This document shows positions 7,243 to 13,895 of a stretch of 25,782 nt of DNA, piece by piece. The stretch spans positions 1 through 25,782 of the forward strand of contig JBJETB010000097.1 of the NCBI GenBank assembly GCA_051883095.1, in the 5' to 3' direction. The notes below the pieces were generated by a model. The model worked only from the letters and a program-made list of their open reading frames with translations, made no database searches and was not told the origin of the DNA. A program made the translations under genes and the position numbers. Each line of letters starts with the position of its first letter. Position 1 is the stretch's first letter. Source of the stretch: SUG1106 sp051883095. Its GTDB lineage: Bacteria; Bacillota; Clostridia; Peptostreptococcales; Anaerovoracaceae.

Positions 7243-8769
7243 ATGAGAAGCGACAGAAGACGTGAAATTCAGGCTCAGATGGAGGCTGAACGCAAGGATG
7301 AGATGAAAAAGAAGGGGAATATGTTCTGCAGAACGGTTTCCATTATATATACAATTCTGGCAACGGCATTTATCGCCCTGCTGGCCTGGCTTAACGTGCT
7401 GCCGGCAAAATATTTCTGGGCTGGGGTGGCTTTGCTTGTGATTGCATCTATGTTTATAGTGCCTGTCATGTACAGCCGGCATGGGAAAAAGGGGAGAAAG
7501 ATAGGAGCCACCGTGGTGGCTTTCCTGCTCATAGGAGTATTCGGCATAGGAACATACTACCTGGCAGATACTCTGAATTTCCTTGATGAAATTACAGATA
7601 TAAGGGAAGTGACCGAAGATTATCATGTAATAGTGGAGGCAGATGCTCTTTACGAGGATGTGAGCGGAATAAACGGACAGATTGTAGGTACGTATATGGA
7701 CAGCGACCTGAATTATTCTCAGGCCAAGGCAATGCTTCAGGATGAAGTGACGGTGGAATACGGATATGAAGAAGGCCTGACCACTGTACTGGAAAAGCTT
7801 TATTCCGATGACTATACCGCCATTCTTATAAGTGCTGCAAGCTATGAAGGACTGAAGGGAGAGCATCCTGAACTGGAGACGGACACCAGGATTCTTTATA
7901 CCATTAAGGTGCCTGTGGAGACAGAAGACAACACCAGCGCTGCTGATGTCACCAAGGAGGCTTTTAACGTATACATCAGCGGAATCGACGTGGAGGGAGA
8001 CATAAGCACTGTTTCGAGAACAGATGTGAACATGATTGCAACCGTTAATCCGGTGACACATGAAGTACTTCTTACATCTATTCCGAGGGATTATTATGTG
8101 ACACTGCCGACCAAAGGAGTCCAGGACAAGCTTACTCATTCGGGCCTTTACGGAATACAGGAAACTATCGGTGCAGTAGAAGAAATTATGGGCATTGATA
8201 TAAACTATTATGTCAGAGTGAATTATACTACCGTGGTCAAGCTTGTTGATGCCATAGGAGGTATTGAGGTGGATTCACCTTATGACTTTACCACCAGCGG
8301 GATGCAGAGTCTGAACGGCCATCATTTTGTCAAAGGCATAAATCATCTTGACGGCAGAGCAGCTCTTGCTTTCTGCAGAGAAAGACATTCCTTCGTAAAC
8401 GGAGATATGCAGCGAAATGAAAACCAGCAGCTGGTTATGGAAGGCATCCTCAAAAAGGCTATGTCCAGCAAAACAATACTCACATCATATACATCTATTC
8501 TGGACGCTGTAAGAGGGAATATGGAGACCAATATGAGCACAGACGAGATGTCATCCCTGATTAAGATGCAGCTCAAGGGAATGCCTGGATGGGATATCCA
8601 GAAGCAGGCCATTAAAGGCACTAACGGCTGGGGACAGTGCTACGCGCTGGGCTTTTCGGCATCCATAGTAAACCAGGATCCTGAAGAAAACGCGCGTGCA
8701 GTAGATAAAATAGTAAAAATCATGACGGACGAGGAAGACAGCGACAGTAATGAAGGCACAGTACAGTAA
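7243..8769 (+). CDS. LytR-CpsA-Psr (LCP) cell-wall polymer ligase
   Basis: LCP proteins attach teichoic acids, capsule or other glycopolymers from a lipid carrier to peptidoglycan on the outer face of the membrane. This 508-residue version has a basic cytoplasmic N-terminus and three membrane segments (about 31-51, 56-77, 88-107), rather than the single one of LytR. An extracellular accessory region (about 125-235) resembles those of streptococcal Cps2A-type proteins, and the LCP domain spans about 245-415. Expected active-site elements are D261 in SRTDVNM, R282 in SIPRDYYV, D296/K297 in QDKLTH, and the R379-x-R381 ... GDMQR391 block. The usual R-QQ arginine at 394 is asparagine (RNENQQ). ATG 7243 follows the stop of the nitroreductase gene by 20 bases with a G-rich RBS. 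An in-frame ATG at 7177 would lie inside that gene and lacks a good RBS. Confidence 0.9.
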   Translation: MRSDRRREIQAQMEAERKDEMKKKGNMFCRTVSIIYTILATAFIALLAWLNVLPAKYFWAGVALLVIASMFIVPVMYSRHGKKGRKIGATVVAFLLIGVFGIGTYYLADTLNFLDEITDIREVTEDYHVIVEADALYEDVSGINGQIVGTYMDSDLNYSQAKAMLQDEVTVEYGYEEGLTTVLEKLYSDDYTAILISAASYEGLKGEHPELETDTRILYTIKVPVETEDNTSAADVTKEAFNVYISGIDVEGDISTVSRTDVNMIATVNPVTHEVLLTSIPRDYYVTLPTKGVQDKLTHSGLYGIQETIGAVEEIMGIDINYYVRVNYTTVVKLVDAIGGIEVDSPYDFTTSGMQSLNGHHFVKGINHLDGRAALAFCRERHSFVNGDMQRNENQQLVMEGILKKAMSSKTILTSYTSILDAVRGNMETNMSTDEMSSLIKMQLKGMPGWDIQKQAIKGTNGWGQCYALGFSASIVNQDPEENARAVDKIVKIMTDEEDSDSNEGTVQ

Positions 8770-9283
8770 ACGAATCAAACGAAAGGTATTGAGAAAACAG
8801 ATTTCAACCACCAGCAGCATAACATGCGGCACGGAAAATCCGGCATCTCTGGGATGCGTATTTTACGAGCTGGAAGGCGGCGAGGTCGCTACAGTATTTA
8901 AATGCGGCAGGTGGCATGAGGGTCACGAAGGGATAATGCACGGAGGCATGTCGGGTGCAGTTCTGGATGAGGTGATGGGCAGAGCGAACCGTGTGTACAA
9001 CCGCAGAGAGGGAGATTTTCAGATACCTTTTGTCACTGCGGAGATGACAGTAAAATATCTGAAACCTGTGCTGAGAGGAGAAACCATGACTGCTTACGGC
9101 AGAATCGACAGCGGGAACGGACGCAAGAGGTTTGCTTCAGGTGAAATTCTGAACAGTGAAGGCGAGATAATGGCCGCTGCCACAGGTGTATATGTGTCTG
9201 TGGATATAGTTGACACCAATGCAGACTGGAAACATGCCCAGATGGGTGAAGAACCGGGACCGGATGATCCGAAGGAACTGTAA
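8750..9283 (+). CDS. PaaI/YbgC-like hotdog thioesterase
   Basis: This is a 177-residue single hotdog-fold domain of the acyl-CoA thioesterase type. The signature HEGIMHGGMSGAVLDEVMG (57-75) places the substrate-binding HGG at 64-66 and the catalytic acidic pair D73/E74 on the central helix. The strands AEMTVKYLKPVLRGE and the following GRIDSGNGRKRF fit the fold. It should hydrolyse a CoA or carrier thioester; the substrate is unknown. The gene overlaps the end of the LCP gene by 20 bases, which implies translational coupling. The first 20 or so residues are basic and extend beyond the typical domain. No terminator is visible after it. Confidence 0.85.
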   Translation: MKAQYSKRIKRKVLRKQISTTSSITCGTENPASLGCVFYELEGGEVATVFKCGRWHEGHEGIMHGGMSGAVLDEVMGRANRVYNRREGDFQIPFVTAEMTVKYLKPVLRGETMTAYGRIDSGNGRKRFASGEILNSEGEIMAAATGVYVSVDIVDTNADWKHAQMGEEPGPDDPKEL

Positions 9284-9325
9284 ACATCATAATAAAAATA
9301 TATTAAAATAAGCTAAAAATTCATA

Positions 9326-9354
9326 TTGACATTGAAAAAGCGATGTTTTATAAT
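9326..9354 (+). promoter_or_regulatory. consensus promoter of rpmG-secE-nusG-rplKA
   Basis: Perfect TTGACA (9326-9331), a 17-base spacer and perfect TATAAT (9349-9354). It is the strongest promoter in the window. Confidence 0.95.
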
Positions 9355-9383
9355 TAATAGGCAACTTTATGATTATTAAGTAG

Positions 9384-9406
9384 CAGAGCTTCGTTTCGAG
9401 GCTCTG
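9384..9406 (+). promoter_or_regulatory. 5' leader hairpin before rpmG
   Basis: CAGAGCTTCG (9384-9393) pairs with CGAGGCTCTG (9397-9406) over 10 bp with one T-G wobble and a TTT loop. It starts about 23 bases into the predicted transcript. The following AATTTTGAG is too weak a T tract for a confident terminator. It may be a stability element or an attenuator. Confidence 0.5.
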
Positions 9407-9435
9407 AATTTTGAGTTAAAACGGAGGACAATCAC

Positions 9436-9585
9436 ATGAGAGTTAAAGTTATGTTAGCGTGTACAGAGTGCAAGCAGAGAAACTACAACACTATGAAAAA
9501 CAAGAAGAACGACCCAGACCGTATCGAAATGCAGAAGTACTGCAGATTCTGCAAGAAGCACACTCTTCACAAAGAAACTAAATAA
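9436..9585 (+). CDS. rpmG: 50S ribosomal protein L33, zinc-binding form
   Basis: This 49-residue large-subunit protein begins MRVKVMLACTECKQRNY and ends KKHTLHKETK. Two CxxC pairs (C9, C12 and C36, C39) make it the zinc-binding (C+) form rather than the zinc-free paralogue that some Firmicutes carry. CGGAGG lies 9-10 bases before the ATG. It sits 12 bases upstream of secE; no tRNA-Trp gene lies between them, unlike some related genomes. Together with the following genes it forms the classic ribosome/secretion/antitermination cluster. Confidence 0.95.
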   Translation: MRVKVMLACTECKQRNYNTMKNKKNDPDRIEMQKYCRFCKKHTLHKETK

Positions 9586-9597
9586 GGAGAGAGTATT

Positions 9598-9816
9598 ATG
9601 GCAAAGGAACAGGCAAATAAGAAATTCAGTTTTAAAGAGTACTTTAAGGGCGTTAAAATTGAAATGAAAAAGGTAGTATGGCCTACCAAAAAGGAAATGG
9701 TTTCCTATACTGCAGTTGTTATTGCAACATGCGCAGTTTTCGCATTAGGATTCTGGCTCATCGACACCGGCGTTCTGGCAGCATTAAAGTCAGTTTTGAA
9801 CATAACTTTAAACTAG
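9598..9816 (+). CDS. secE: preprotein translocase subunit SecE
   Basis: This is the small SecYEG clamp subunit of the inner membrane. At 72 residues it is the short single-helix form typical of Firmicutes. The conserved amphipathic segment EYFKGVKIEMKKVVWPTKKE (13-32) precedes one transmembrane helix at about 36-58. The RBS AAGGAGAG ends a few bases before the ATG. It is flanked by rpmG and nusG as expected. Confidence 0.96.
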   Translation: MAKEQANKKFSFKEYFKGVKIEMKKVVWPTKKEMVSYTAVVIATCAVFALGFWLIDTGVLAALKSVLNITLN

Positions 9817-9862
9817 CCGCGCATCAAATTACTTAAACTAAGTTAAAAAAGAAGGTACGAGT

Positions 9863-10435
9863 ATGTCTGAATTTGAAAGCAAAGGTGCTTCGCCTTTAGA
9901 GGGTGAAGGCTTAAGAGGCGACGGCCAGGCCAAATGGTATGTGGTTCATACCTATTCCGGTCACGAAAATAAAGTAAAAGTGAATATCGAAAAGATGGTT
10001 GAGAACCGTGGAATGCAGGACTTGATTCTTGACATCGTTGTACCTACAGAAGACAGAGTTGAAGTTAAAGACGGACAACGCAAGATTAAGACACGGAAGA
10101 TGTTTCCGGGTTATGTAATTATAAAGATGATTGTAACCAACGAGTCCTGGTACCTTGTAAGAAACACTCAGGGCGTTACAGGGTTTGTAGGTCATGGCTC
10201 CGAGCCTATTCCTCTTACTGACGAAGAAGTCGCCAGAATGGGAATAGAAAAAGTATACATTGATCTGGACGTGGAAGTTGGAGAAACGGTACGGGTTATC
10301 AGCGGTCCTTTCGAAAGCTTTATGGGCACGGTCGAGGAGATCAATAAAGAGAAACAGGTACTTAGAGTAAAGGTTTCTATGTTTGGCAGAGATACCCCTG
10401 TGGAACTTGAATTCACACAGGTGGATAAAATCTGA
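9863..10435 (+). CDS. nusG: transcription antitermination/elongation factor NusG
   Basis: NusG binds RNA polymerase and modulates pausing, termination and coupling to the ribosome. In this 190-residue protein the NGN domain begins at KWYVVHTYSGHENKV (24-38) and contains RKMFPGYVIIKM (78-89). The C-terminal KOW domain is GETVRVISGPFESFMGTVEE (138-157). An additional N-terminal tail of about 22 residues, rich in Gly and acidic residues, precedes the NGN domain. The RBS is GAAGG at 9851-9855. It is followed 29 bases later by rplK. Confidence 0.97.
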   Translation: MSEFESKGASPLEGEGLRGDGQAKWYVVHTYSGHENKVKVNIEKMVENRGMQDLILDIVVPTEDRVEVKDGQRKIKTRKMFPGYVIIKMIVTNESWYLVRNTQGVTGFVGHGSEPIPLTDEEVARMGIEKVYIDLDVEVGETVRVISGPFESFMGTVEEINKEKQVLRVKVSMFGRDTPVELEFTQVDKI

Positions 10436-10464
10436 TAAAAAATCTGAAGAAAGGAGAATAGAAA

Positions 10465-10890
10465 ATGGCTAAGAAAGTCGAGGGCTACATTAAACTTCAG
10501 ATAGCAGCCGGTAATGCAACTCCAGCACCTCCAGTTGGTCCTGCACTTGGACAGAAGGGTGTAAACATTATGGACTTCTGCAAGCAGTTTAATGCCAGAA
10601 CACAGGATCAGCCGGGAATGATTATCCCTGTAGTAATCACAGTTTATGCAGACAGATCATTCACATTTGTCACCAAGACACCGCCGGCAGCAGTTCTTCT
10701 TAAAAAAGCCGCAGGCCTTACAGCAGCATCCGGAGAACCTAACAAGAAGAAGGTTGCTACTTTAACAAGAGCACAGGCAGAAGAAATTGCAAAGACCAAA
10801 ATGCCAGACCTGAATGCAGCAAGCCTTGAAGCAGCTACAGAGATGATCAAGGGTACTGCAAGAAGTATGGGAATCGTTATTGAAGATTAA
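10465..10890 (+). CDS. rplK: 50S ribosomal protein L11
   Basis: This 141-residue protein of the GTPase-associated centre has the conserved N-terminal motif ATPAPPVGPALGQKGVNIM and the C-terminal rRNA-binding domain with TKTPPAAVLLKKAAG. The length is standard. AAAGGAG precedes the ATG. It lies between nusG and rplA in the normal order. Confidence 0.98.
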   Translation: MAKKVEGYIKLQIAAGNATPAPPVGPALGQKGVNIMDFCKQFNARTQDQPGMIIPVVITVYADRSFTFVTKTPPAAVLLKKAAGLTAASGEPNKKKVATLTRAQAEEIAKTKMPDLNAASLEAATEMIKGTARSMGIVIED

Positions 10891-10908
10891 TTTTAAGTGG
10901 GAGGCAAC

Positions 10909-10944
10909 ATGCCGCTAGCACCACGAGGAGGTAAAAATGCCTAA
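10909..10944 (+). CDS. possible 11-residue leader peptide overlapping rplA start
   Basis: The mini-ORF reads MPLAPRGGKNA. GGGAGG (10899-10904) sits 4 bases before its ATG. It contains the rplA Shine-Dalgarno (GAGGAGGT, 10925-10932) in its codons, and its stop (10942-10944) lies 5 bases past the rplA start. It could couple translation of rplA to an upstream initiation event. An ORF this short can arise by chance. Confidence 0.25.
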   Translation: MPLAPRGGKNA

Positions 10945-11635
10945 GAGAGGTAAAAAGTACAGAGAAGCTGTCGCATCATATGACAAGACAACTTTATTCG
11001 AAGTTCCTGAAGCTATGAAGCACGTAGTGGAAACTTCAAAAGCAAAATTCGATGAAACCATCGAAGTACACATCAAGCTTGGTGTTGACGGAAGACACGC
11101 TGACCAGCAGGTCAGAGGCGCTATCGTTCTTCCTCACGGAACAGGCAAATCAAAGAAGGTTCTGGTTTTCGCAAAGGGACCTAAGGCAGCTGAGGCTGAG
11201 GCAGCAGGTGCCGATTATGTAGGAGCCGAAGAACTGGCTCAGAAGATCCAGTCAGAAAACTGGTTCGATTTCGATGTAGTAGTTGCAACTCCTGATATGA
11301 TGGGTGTTGTAGGTCGTCTCGGTAAGATCCTCGGACCTAAGGGACTCATGCCTAACCCTAAGTCAGGTACAGTAACCATGGACGTTGAAAAAGCATTAGC
11401 AGAAATTAAAGCAGGTAAAGTTGAGTACAGACTTGACAAGACCAATATCATCCATACTCCGATCGGGAAGGCTTCCTTCGGACCGGAAAAACTGCAGGAC
11501 AACTTCAACGCGCTTCTTGAAGCAGTTGTAAAGGCTAAGCCGGCAGCAGCAAAGGGTCAGTATCTCAGAAGCGTAACAGTTGCTTCCACAATGGGCCCTG
11601 GAGTAAAGGTTAACCCTGCACTCATTCAGTTCTAG
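10937..11635 (+). CDS. rplA: 50S ribosomal protein L1
   Basis: This is the 232-residue L1-stalk protein and, in many bacteria, the translational repressor of the rplKA message. Conserved blocks are EVHIKLGVDGRHADQQVRGA, the LGKILGPKGLMPNPKSGTVT signature, and KGQYLRSVTVASTMGPGVKV at the end. The RBS is GAGGAGGT. The stop codon is immediately followed by a structured region and the L10 leader. Confidence 0.98.
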   Translation: MPKRGKKYREAVASYDKTTLFEVPEAMKHVVETSKAKFDETIEVHIKLGVDGRHADQQVRGAIVLPHGTGKSKKVLVFAKGPKAAEAEAAGADYVGAEELAQKIQSENWFDFDVVVATPDMMGVVGRLGKILGPKGLMPNPKSGTVTMDVEKALAEIKAGKVEYRLDKTNIIHTPIGKASFGPEKLQDNFNALLEAVVKAKPAAAKGQYLRSVTVASTMGPGVKVNPALIQF

Positions 11636-11702
11636 GCTTTTTTTCGATAGTCCTTACGACTTCGTCGCAAGGTAAAAAAGCCAGCGATTCACTGCGTGAA
11701 TC
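11635..11702 (+). other. stem-loops between rplA and the L10 leader
   Basis: GGCTTTTTT (11635-11643) pairs with AAAAAAGCC (11674-11682). It encloses a second helix, CCTT-A-CGAC / GTCG-C-AAGG (11652-11672). A separate perfect hairpin, GATTCAC-TGC-GTGAATC, lies at 11686-11702. No T run follows either on the + strand, so these look like RNA processing or stability structures rather than + strand terminators. Confidence 0.5.
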
Positions 11703-11718
11703 TAAACTAGAAATTAAA

Positions 11719-11906
11719 CCGTAGACAGCGGGTGCGAAAGCTTAATTTCCCGCCGAGGTACAATATAAAAGTATTGACCTTGTGCGTTTTGCGGAAAAAT
11801 AAAAAGCTAAAGCGGACAAGGTTTTTTTATGGAGTACCACTACTCTGCCTGAAGACGGCTTTGCCGGACAGCGAGCCTGATAACAGGCAAGAAAGGAGAA
11901 CAATTA
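11719..11906 (+). promoter_or_regulatory. ribosomal protein L10 leader (rplJL attenuator)
   Basis: This is the autoregulatory 5' leader bound by the L10(L12)4 complex. The recognition stem is GCGGG (11728-11732) with CCCGC (11749-11753). It is preceded by the GTAGACA segment typical of the leader's kink-turn region and followed by CGAGGT. AGGT-(A)-CAATA (11756-11765) pairs with TATTGACCT (11772-11780) as an antiterminator. That pairing uses the start of the terminator arm at 11778, so the two are mutually exclusive. This is the logic described for the Bacillus subtilis rplJL leader. Small hairpins (GAGTA/TACTC near 11832, CGGC/GCCG near 11856, GCCTG/CAGGC near 11875) lie between the terminator and rplJ. 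Confidence 0.88.
11778..11828 (+). terminator. attenuator terminator within the L10 leader
   Basis: CCTTGT (11778-11783) pairs with ACAAGG (11816-11821). After one mismatch the helix continues through CG-T-TTT against AAA-G-CG. Seven T follow at 11822-11828. Confidence 0.88.
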
Positions 11907-12401
11907 ATGTCAGTAGAAGCTCAGAAAGAGAAACAGGTCATTATTGACGAAATCAAAGAAAAATTAGACGGAGCACAGTCTGCAGTAGTTATTGACTACA
12001 TGGGAATCACAGTTGCTCAGGCCGATGCCATGAGAAAGAAACTTCGTGAGGCTAACGTAGACTACACCGTATATAAGAACACTCTTGTAAAGAGAGCCAT
12101 CGCAGGTACTGAATTCGAAGGACTTGCAGAGGTTCTGGACGGACCTAGCGCACTTGCAATCAGCAAAGAGGACGCTACTGCTCCGGCAAGAGTTTTAAAC
12201 GAAGTAATCAAAGACTACAAGAAGATGGAATTCAAAGCAGGTGTTGTAGAAGGTACTTTCTTCGATAAAGATGGTATCCAGGCAATCGCAGACATTCCGT
12301 CAAGAGAAGTTCTTATCGCTAAGTTCATGGGAAGCATTCAGTCACCGGTAAGCAAGGCAGTAAGAACATTCCAGGCAATCGCAGATGCGAAGGCTGAATA
12401 A
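11907..12401 (+). CDS. rplJ: 50S ribosomal protein L10
   Basis: This 164-residue base of the L7/L12 stalk carries the family blocks VVIDYMGITVAQADAMRKKLR (rRNA-binding N-terminal domain) and YKNTLVKRAI. The C-terminal helix that binds L7/L12 dimers is present. AAAGGAG precedes ATG 11907. With L12 it is the presumed effector of its own leader. rplL begins 51 bases later. Confidence 0.97.
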   Translation: MSVEAQKEKQVIIDEIKEKLDGAQSAVVIDYMGITVAQADAMRKKLREANVDYTVYKNTLVKRAIAGTEFEGLAEVLDGPSALAISKEDATAPARVLNEVIKDYKKMEFKAGVVEGTFFDKDGIQAIADIPSREVLIAKFMGSIQSPVSKAVRTFQAIADAKAE

Positions 12402-12452
12402 CAGATATAATAATCTGAATAACTTAGAAAATTGATAAAAGGAGAAAATAAA

Positions 12453-12818
12453 ATGAATAAAGAGCAGATTATCGAAGCTATAAAGGCTATGACAGTTTTA
12501 GAGTTAAACGAGTTAGTTAAAGCTTGTGAAGAAGAATTCGGCGTATCCGCAGCAGCTCCAGTAGCAGTTGCAGGTGCAGCAGGCGCAGCAGCAGCAGTTG
12601 AAGAACAGACTGAATTCACAGTAGTTCTTGAAGCAGCAGGCGCTGAAAAGATCAAGGTTATCAAGGCTGTAAGAGAATTAACAGGCTTAGGCTTAAAGGA
12701 AGCTAAGGAATTAGTAGACGGAGCACCTTCAAACGTTAAGGAAGGCGTTGAAAAGGCAGAAGCTGAAGCTATCAAGAAGCAGTTAGAAGAAGTTGGAGCT
12801 ACTGTAGTTCTTAAGTAG
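12453..12818 (+). CDS. rplL: 50S ribosomal protein L7/L12
   Basis: This 121-residue stalk protein has an N-terminal dimerisation domain (1-35) and an Ala-rich hinge (about 36-52). The C-terminal factor-binding domain contains KIKVIKAVRELTGLGLKEAK. ATG 12453 is the start, placed after AAAGGAG (12438-12444); a TTG 21 bases upstream has the Shine-Dalgarno inside it and is rejected. The gene is strongly enriched in GCA alanine codons. A strong terminator follows. Confidence 0.98.
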   Translation: MNKEQIIEAIKAMTVLELNELVKACEEEFGVSAAAPVAVAGAAGAAAAVEEQTEFTVVLEAAGAEKIKVIKAVRELTGLGLKEAKELVDGAPSNVKEGVEKAEAEAIKKQLEEVGATVVLK

Positions 12819-12820
12819 TA

Positions 12821-12854
12821 AGCGATTGTTTCGCTAACCGAAAGCTTCGCTTTC
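12821..12854 (+). other. two small hairpins 3' of rplL
   Basis: AGCGA-TTGTT-TCGCT (12821-12835) and GAAAGC-TTC-GCTTTC (12840-12854) lie directly after the rplL stop and before the terminator. They may protect the 3' end of the very abundant rplL message. Confidence 0.4.
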
Positions 12855-12872
12855 ACACATAACATGGTTTTT

Positions 12873-12905
12873 AAAAGAGTTCGCAGATTTGCGGGCTCTT
12901 TTTTT
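12873..12905 (+). terminator. terminator of the rplJL operon
   Basis: AAAAGAGTTCGCA (12873-12885) pairs with TGCGGGCTCTTTT (12890-12902), with two T-G wobbles and a GATT loop. A T run extends to 12905. Confidence 0.92.
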
Positions 12906-12924
12906 ATAAACTTATAAAAAACTC

Positions 12925-12955
12925 TTGACCTTACACCTGATGGAAGGTATAGAAT
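12925..12955 (+). promoter_or_regulatory. MerR-type promoter with 19-bp spacer and operator dyad
   Basis: TTGACC (12925-12930) and TAGAAT (12950-12955) are separated by 19 bases, the stretched spacing that MerR activators correct by twisting DNA. The dyad ACCTT-x-CA ... TG-x-AAGGT (12928-12948, 8 of 10 positions symmetric) fills the spacer. It should be bound by the MerR protein encoded just downstream, so the block is probably autoregulated. Confidence 0.85.
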
Positions 12956-12986
12956 TAGGTATACTATTTAAGAAAGGAAGTCTGCA

Positions 12987-13640
12987 ATGAAGATCAATCA
13001 GGTGGAACAGCTCGTAGGCATCACCAAAAAGAATATACGGTTTTATGAGGAGCAGGGGCTGCTCAGTCCGGGACGAAACCGCGAGAACGGATACCGTGAT
13101 TATACTGAAGAAGATGTGAAAAAGCTGGAACAGATAAAGCTTCTGCGCAAGCTGGGGCTGCCTCTCGAAGAAATACGCATGATGCAGGCCGGCAAATCCA
13201 CAGTGGCTGACAGTATGAAGCGCCATCTGGTCACGCTGGAAAGAGAAGAGCAGAATGTGAAGCATTCAATCAAGCTTTGCGAAATGCTTAAGGATAGAGA
13301 GGGACTGCTTTCCGACCTGGATACTCACGTGCTCCTGACGCAGATGAATGAAATGGAGAAGAGCGGTGCATCCTTCAAGGACATCGAAAACCGGGACGTG
13401 CGACAGAAGAGATATATCGGAGCTTTTATCGCCTCGGCAGCCATGATTATTTTTATGGTGGGTATTATCATCCTCGTGATTTGGGGGGTTAAATCCGAAC
13501 CGGAGGGAGCTCCGCCTTTGCCGATTGTGGCACTTATAGTGGCCCTGCCGGTGACAGTAATTATCGGTGTCCTGATGTCGCTGAAACAGAGAATAGGAGA
13601 AATTAAGAAAGGAGAGGTTGACGATGCAAGGAAATTCTAA
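12987..13640 (+). CDS. MerR-family regulator with C-terminal membrane anchor
   Basis: This 217-residue protein starts with a canonical MerR winged helix (MKINQVEQLVGITKKNIRFYEEQGLL, then NGYRDYTEEDVKKLEQI) through about residue 70. A coiled-coil dimerisation helix follows (about 72-125). Instead of a cytoplasmic effector domain it ends in two membrane segments (about 143-167 and 180-199), followed by the short tail SLKQRIGEIKKGEVDDARKF. The regulator would therefore sit in the membrane and bind the operator upstream of its own gene. It has no cysteine cluster suggesting metal binding. The next gene overlaps its end by 17 bases and encodes a homologous copy of this membrane tail. The inducing signal is unknown; membrane stress is one inference. 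Confidence 0.9.
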   Translation: MKINQVEQLVGITKKNIRFYEEQGLLSPGRNRENGYRDYTEEDVKKLEQIKLLRKLGLPLEEIRMMQAGKSTVADSMKRHLVTLEREEQNVKHSIKLCEMLKDREGLLSDLDTHVLLTQMNEMEKSGASFKDIENRDVRQKRYIGAFIASAAMIIFMVGIIILVIWGVKSEPEGAPPLPIVALIVALPVTVIIGVLMSLKQRIGEIKKGEVDDARKF

Positions 13641-13869
13641 GAAAAAACTAGGTTCACTTATTGCTGCATCTGTTATAATAATATTAGTTGCAGTTTTGAT
13701 TGTCGCCTTTGTGCTGCTGATAAAAGGTGAAGAGGCTGCCGGTGCCAACGGGATACTGTGGGCATATATCGCAGTGCTGGGTGCTGTAATCATAGGGGTA
13801 TTAATCTCGCTCTGGCAGAGATTCAGGGAAATATCAAAAGGGGAAGAGGAAGAAGCTAAAAAATATTAG
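13624..13869 (+). CDS. small two-helix membrane protein, paralogue of the MerR tail
   Basis: This 81-residue protein has two hydrophobic helices (about 10-33 and 44-64) and a charged C-terminus. It aligns with residues 141-217 of the upstream MerR protein. The pattern IIGVL-[M/I]-SL-x-QR-xx-EI-x-KGE-xx-[D/E]-A-x-K-[F/Y] is shared, and both proteins begin the module with a basic stretch and (L/I)G. ATG 13624 is preferred because AAAGGAGAGG (13608-13617) lies 6 bases upstream; a TTG at 13618 is less likely. It overlaps the regulator gene by 17 bases. It may form heteromers with the regulator and tune it. No database family is recognised. Confidence 0.8.
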   Translation: MQGNSKKKLGSLIAASVIIILVAVLIVAFVLLIKGEEAAGANGILWAYIAVLGAVIIGVLISLWQRFREISKGEEEEAKKY

Positions 13870-13895
13870 GGTATTATATTAAGGAGGATATTGAC

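Noticed and set aside
7225..8139. 304-residue - strand ORF opposite the LCP gene
   Set aside because: It is Cys/His-rich with no domain logic, and it shadows a well-supported gene.
9586..9597. tRNA-Trp between rpmG and secE
   Set aside because: Only 12 bases separate the two genes, so no tRNA fits.
11732..11947. 71-residue + strand ORF before rplJ
   Set aside because: It lies in the L10 leader and terminator and overlaps the rplJ start in another frame.
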